A stretch of DNA of 34,901 nucleotides from Streptomyces zinciresistens K42 (GTDB lineage: Bacteria > Actinomycetota > Actinomycetes > Streptomycetales > Streptomycetaceae), in the NCBI RefSeq assembly GCF_000225525.1, contig NZ_AGBF01000059.1, forward strand, positions 1 through 34,901. The letters run 5' to 3'. Each line of letters starts with the position of its first letter. The stretch's first letter is position 1. Under the pieces are notes generated by a model. That model worked only from the letters and a program-made list of their open reading frames with translations, had not been told where the DNA came from and made no database searches. The position numbers were made by a program, and so were the translations under genes. Of the stretch, positions 32,398 to 34,901 are shown in pieces.

Positions 32398-33554
32398 GCC
32401 ACGTCCTCCGTCCGCGCGAGGGGCCTCGCCGGGACGGTCGCGTCGTGCGCGGCGAGGAAGGCGTCGACGGCCGCGCCCCAGCCGAAGCACTCCGCCCGCG
32501 CGCGTGCCGCGTCCCGGCGCTCACGTTCCGGGCGCTCCAGCAGCGACTGCACGGCGTCCGCGAACGCGTCGCCGCCGTCCGCCGCGGTCACCCCGGCGGA
32601 TCCGATGACCTCGGGCAGCGCGGAGGAGGCGCTGGCCACGACGGGCGTCCCGCAGGCCATGGCCTCCAGCGCGGCGAGCCCGAACGTCTCGGCGGGGCCC
32701 GGGGCCAGGCAGAGGTCGGCGCTGGCCTGGAGCGCGCCGAGCAGGCTGCGGTCGGAGACATGGCCGAGGAAGGTCACCGGCAGGTCCCGCTCCTGCGCGC
32801 GTTTCTCCAGCCTCGCGCGCAGCGGCCCGTTCCCGGCCACGACGAGCACGGCGCGCACCCCGCGGCGGCGCAGGGACTCCAGCGCGTCCAGCGCCGTGCC
32901 GGGCCGCTTCTCGACGGAGAGGCGGGAGCACATCACGAGCAGTGTCTCGTCGGCACGCGCGTGCGTGCCGCGCAGCGCGGTGTCGCGCAGGGTGGGACGC
33001 CGGTTCATCAGATCGACGCCGAGCGGAGCGCGTACGACGTTGCGGGCGCCGATCCGCACGAACTCGCGTTCGGCGAACTCGGTGGTGCACACGACCCGCG
33101 AGTACGTGTGGGCCGTACGGGCGTTGAGGGCGTCGGCGGCGTGCCGGGACAGGTTCTCGGAGAGTCCCCAGGTGCGCAGCACGCCGTCCGCGGTCTCGTG
33201 GGAGACCATCACGGACGGCACGCGCGCGCGGCGGGCCCAGGTGCCGGTCCAGCGCAGGGTCGTACGGTCCGAGACCTCCAGGCGGTCGGGGGCGAGTTCC
33301 TCCAGCAGGGCCGCGACCCGGCGCCTGTCGAGGAGCACGCGGTAGCCGCCCGTGCCGGGCACCGTCGGGCCGGGCAGCGTGATCACGCGGCCCTGCTCGG
33401 TCTCGCGGTCGCTGCGGGTGTCGCCGGGCACGACGAGGACGGGGTCGTGGCCCGCCAGCCGGTAGCCCGTGCCCAGCTCGCGCAGGGCGGTGCGCAGGCC
33501 GCCGGAGGCGGGCGCGACGAAGTTGGCGAGGCGGACGATGCGCAGCCCGGTCAT
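32394..33554 (-). CDS. GT4-family glycosyltransferase (second of pair)
   Basis: 386-aa retaining GT-B glycosyltransferase. The N-terminal acceptor domain begins LRIVRLANFVAPASGGLRTALREL; the donor domain has VMCSRLSVEKRPGTALDAL and the E-x7-E motif in ETFGLAALEAMACGTPVV. Donor and acceptor are unknown; the closest style is mannosyl/glucosyl transfer to lipids. It has no membrane helix, so it probably works at the inner membrane face. Start ATG 33554 overlaps the stop of the upstream glycosyltransferase by four bases, and its own stop overlaps the SGNH gene, giving a coupled three-gene unit. The same frame runs on to 34817 but only antisense to the upstream gene. Confidence 0.9.
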   Translation of the reverse strand: MTGLRIVRLANFVAPASGGLRTALRELGTGYRLAGHDPVLVVPGDTRSDRETEQGRVITLPGPTVPGTGGYRVLLDRRRVAALLEELAPDRLEVSDRTTLRWTGTWARRARVPSVMVSHETADGVLRTWGLSENLSRHAADALNARTAHTYSRVVCTTEFAEREFVRIGARNVVRAPLGVDLMNRRPTLRDTALRGTHARADETLLVMCSRLSVEKRPGTALDALESLRRRGVRAVLVVAGNGPLRARLEKRAQERDLPVTFLGHVSDRSLLGALQASADLCLAPGPAETFGLAALEAMACGTPVVASASSALPEVIGSAGVTAADGGDAFADAVQSLLERPERERRDAARARAECFGWGAAVDAFLAAHDATVPARPLARTEDVA

Positions 33555-34681
33555 GCCGCCATCACCGCCTTGCGCGCGGCGACCACGTCGGCGTAGTGGC
33601 CGATCAACTGGTCCCCGATGACGGCCCAGGTGCGGCCCTCGACGGCGGCACGCCCCGCGGCCCCGTAGGCGGCCCGCAGTCCCGGACCGGTGGCGAGGGA
33701 GGCGACGGCGTCCCGCAGGGCGTCGGCGTCGCACGGCGGCACGAGCAGGCCGGTGCGCTGGTGCCCGACCAGGTCGAGGGGGCCGCCGGCGGCCGGTGCG
33801 ACGACCGGCACCCCGGCGGCCATGGCCTCCTGCACGGTCTGGCAGAAGGTCTCGAAGGGGCCGGTGTGGGCGAACACGTCGAACGAGGCGAAGATCCGGG
33901 CGAGGTCGTCCCCGCCGCGGCGGCCGAGGAAGACCGCGCCGGGCAGCGCGTCGGTGAGAGCGGGCCGGCTCGGGCCGTCGCCCACGACGACGACCTTGAC
34001 GCCGGGCAGCCCGCAGACGCCGGAGAGCAGGTCGACGCGCTTCTCGGGGGCGAGCCGCCCGACGTAGCCGACGACGACCTCGCCGTTCGGGGCGAGATCG
34101 CGGCGCAGCGCCTCGTCGCGCAGCTCCGGGCGGAAGCGGGCGGTGTCCACGCCGCGTGCCCAGAGCTTGAGCCGGGGCACGTCGTGGGTGCGCAGATCGC
34201 GCAGGGAGGCGCTGGACGGGACGAGGGTCACGTCGGCGGCGGAGTGCACGGCGCGTATGCGCCGCCAGGCCGCCGCCTCGCCCGCGCCCATGTAGGTACG
34301 GGCGTATCCGGCCAGATCGGTCTGGTAGACGGCGACGGCCGGGACGCCGAGGCGGGCGGCGGCGGCCATGCCGCGGACGCCGAGGACGAAGGGGCTGGCC
34401 AGGTGCACGACGTCGGGGCGGTGCTCGGCGATCGCCGTGGTGAGGCGCCTGCTGGGGAGGGCGACGCGGACCTGGGGGTAGCCCGGGAGCGGGAGGGAGG
34501 GGACGTGGACGACGGGGCACGGCGCGAGGGCGGCGCCGAGCCTGTTGCCGGGCGCGGGGGCCGGCGCGACGACGAGGGGCGTGTGACCGCGGTCGACGAG
34601 GTGTCGGGCGGTCTGGAGCGCGCAGTGGGCCACGCCGTTCACGTCGGGGGGAAAGGATTCGGTCACGATGACGACACGCAT
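33551..34681 (-). CDS. GT4-family glycosyltransferase (MgtA-like)
   Basis: 376-aa GT-B enzyme, first gene of the operon. It begins MRVVIVTESFPPDVNGVAH, the hallmark of the GT4 group that includes the mycobacterial/corynebacterial mannosyltransferase MgtA and related glycolipid enzymes. Further motifs: VVHLASPFVLG; VYQTDLAGYA; the donor-binding VGYVGRLAPEKRVDLL; VVVGDGPSRPAL; and the E-x7-E box in ETFCQTVQEAMAAGVPVV. A GDP-mannose or UDP-glucose donor and a membrane lipid acceptor are likely but not shown. The start ATG 34681 is the first codon of the conserved N-terminus. Its stop overlaps the next gene (ATGA). Confidence 0.9.
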   Translation of the reverse strand: MRVVIVTESFPPDVNGVAHCALQTARHLVDRGHTPLVVAPAPAPGNRLGAALAPCPVVHVPSLPLPGYPQVRVALPSRRLTTAIAEHRPDVVHLASPFVLGVRGMAAAARLGVPAVAVYQTDLAGYARTYMGAGEAAAWRRIRAVHSAADVTLVPSSASLRDLRTHDVPRLKLWARGVDTARFRPELRDEALRRDLAPNGEVVVGYVGRLAPEKRVDLLSGVCGLPGVKVVVVGDGPSRPALTDALPGAVFLGRRGGDDLARIFASFDVFAHTGPFETFCQTVQEAMAAGVPVVAPAAGGPLDLVGHQRTGLLVPPCDADALRDAVASLATGPGLRAAYGAAGRAAVEGRTWAVIGDQLIGHYADVVAARKAVMAA

Positions 34682-34901
34682 ACCCGTGTTGTCGCCGGAC
34701 TGGACGTGGCCGCGTCAACGTGGATCTTTCCGGACAGGGAACGTCCCATGAGCGTTGCGCTGCGCACCCGGCAGGGTCAGATCCCGGCCACGCCCGCCTG
34801 GCCTGCGGGCCATCCACCGTTCACGCGCGCCGCGCGCCGGGCCGCCGTCCGCCGACGTGGCGCCCCGAGTGCGCGCCCCCCGCCCCGCTGCCGCGCGGGG
34901 C
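34682..34901. other. Upstream region of the glycosyltransferase operon
   Basis: It holds the promoter region of the minus-strand operon. A TTGACG hexamer on the minus strand (34713-34718) lies 31 bases before the start codon, but no good -10 is seen at the right distance. A plus-strand ATG at 34748 stays open to the window edge (51 codons) but has no recognisable protein sequence, so I do not call a gene. Confidence 0.4.

Noticed and set aside
34748..34901. Partial plus-strand gene running off the right edge
   Set aside because: Only 51 codons, no recognisable sequence, and a composition typical of non-coding GC-rich DNA.

Overview
The window is very GC-rich with strong GC bias at third codon positions. 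It carries a DasR-type operator in front of the PTS genes crr-ptsI and a 'conservon' (CvnA-B-C-D-like) signalling operon, so it most likely comes from Streptomyces or a close relative. No rRNA, tRNA, transposase, integrase or cas gene was recognised. The gene content looks chromosomal rather than phage- or plasmid-derived.

Left part (1-10.6 kb): a DasR-site-controlled crr-ptsI pair (IIA-Glc and Enzyme I of the sugar phosphotransferase system) ends at a strong hairpin. It is followed on the minus strand by an unrecognised 300-aa protein and an acetoacetyl-CoA synthetase. A GH31 alpha-glycosidase runs the other way and overlaps, tail to tail, a Zn-ribbon Nudix hydrolase. Next is a translationally coupled pair, a DUF35 OB-fold/Zn-ribbon protein and a thiolase-like protein, behind a perfect 7-bp-arm dyad. 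The thiolase fold keeps the first Cys but lacks the usual catalytic His and second Cys, so a lipid-transfer-protein-type aldolase complex is more likely than a thiolase.

Middle (10.6-22.6 kb): a 0.7-kb region with no convincing gene leads to glpF-glpK (glycerol facilitator and kinase), closed by two consecutive hairpins. Converging on it is a minus-strand operon cvnA (NIT-domain, histidine-kinase-like) - cvnB (roadblock) - cvnC (DUF742) - a 1218-aa ATP-dependent 5-oxoprolinase/hydantoinase fusion - cvnD (small GTPase). The oxoprolinase sits inside the conservon, between its third and fourth genes, and overlaps cvnD by 20 bp. A small two-helix membrane protein of unknown role diverges from cvnA.

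Right part (22.6-34.9 kb): a minus-strand three-gene operon encodes a likely kleisin, a KITE-like protein and a 1555-aa SMC-type coiled-coil ATPase. The arrangement resembles MksBEF/Wadjet JetABC, but no JetD/MksG nuclease is present. The SMC has Asn where the Walker B catalytic Glu is expected. The operon seems to start from a leaderless promoter, upstream of which lies a GC-rich 16-bp tandem repeat. A stand-alone 5-oxoprolinase subunit C (pxpC) gene diverges from it. Next come three 26-bp repeats at an exact 59-bp period. A tightly coupled minus-strand operon of two GT4 glycosyltransferases and an SGNH hydrolase fills the right end.

The two features most worth following up are the nuclease-less SMC complex and the oxoprolinase embedded in a GTPase signalling operon. 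The same window also holds a second, unrelated oxoprolinase-type gene.
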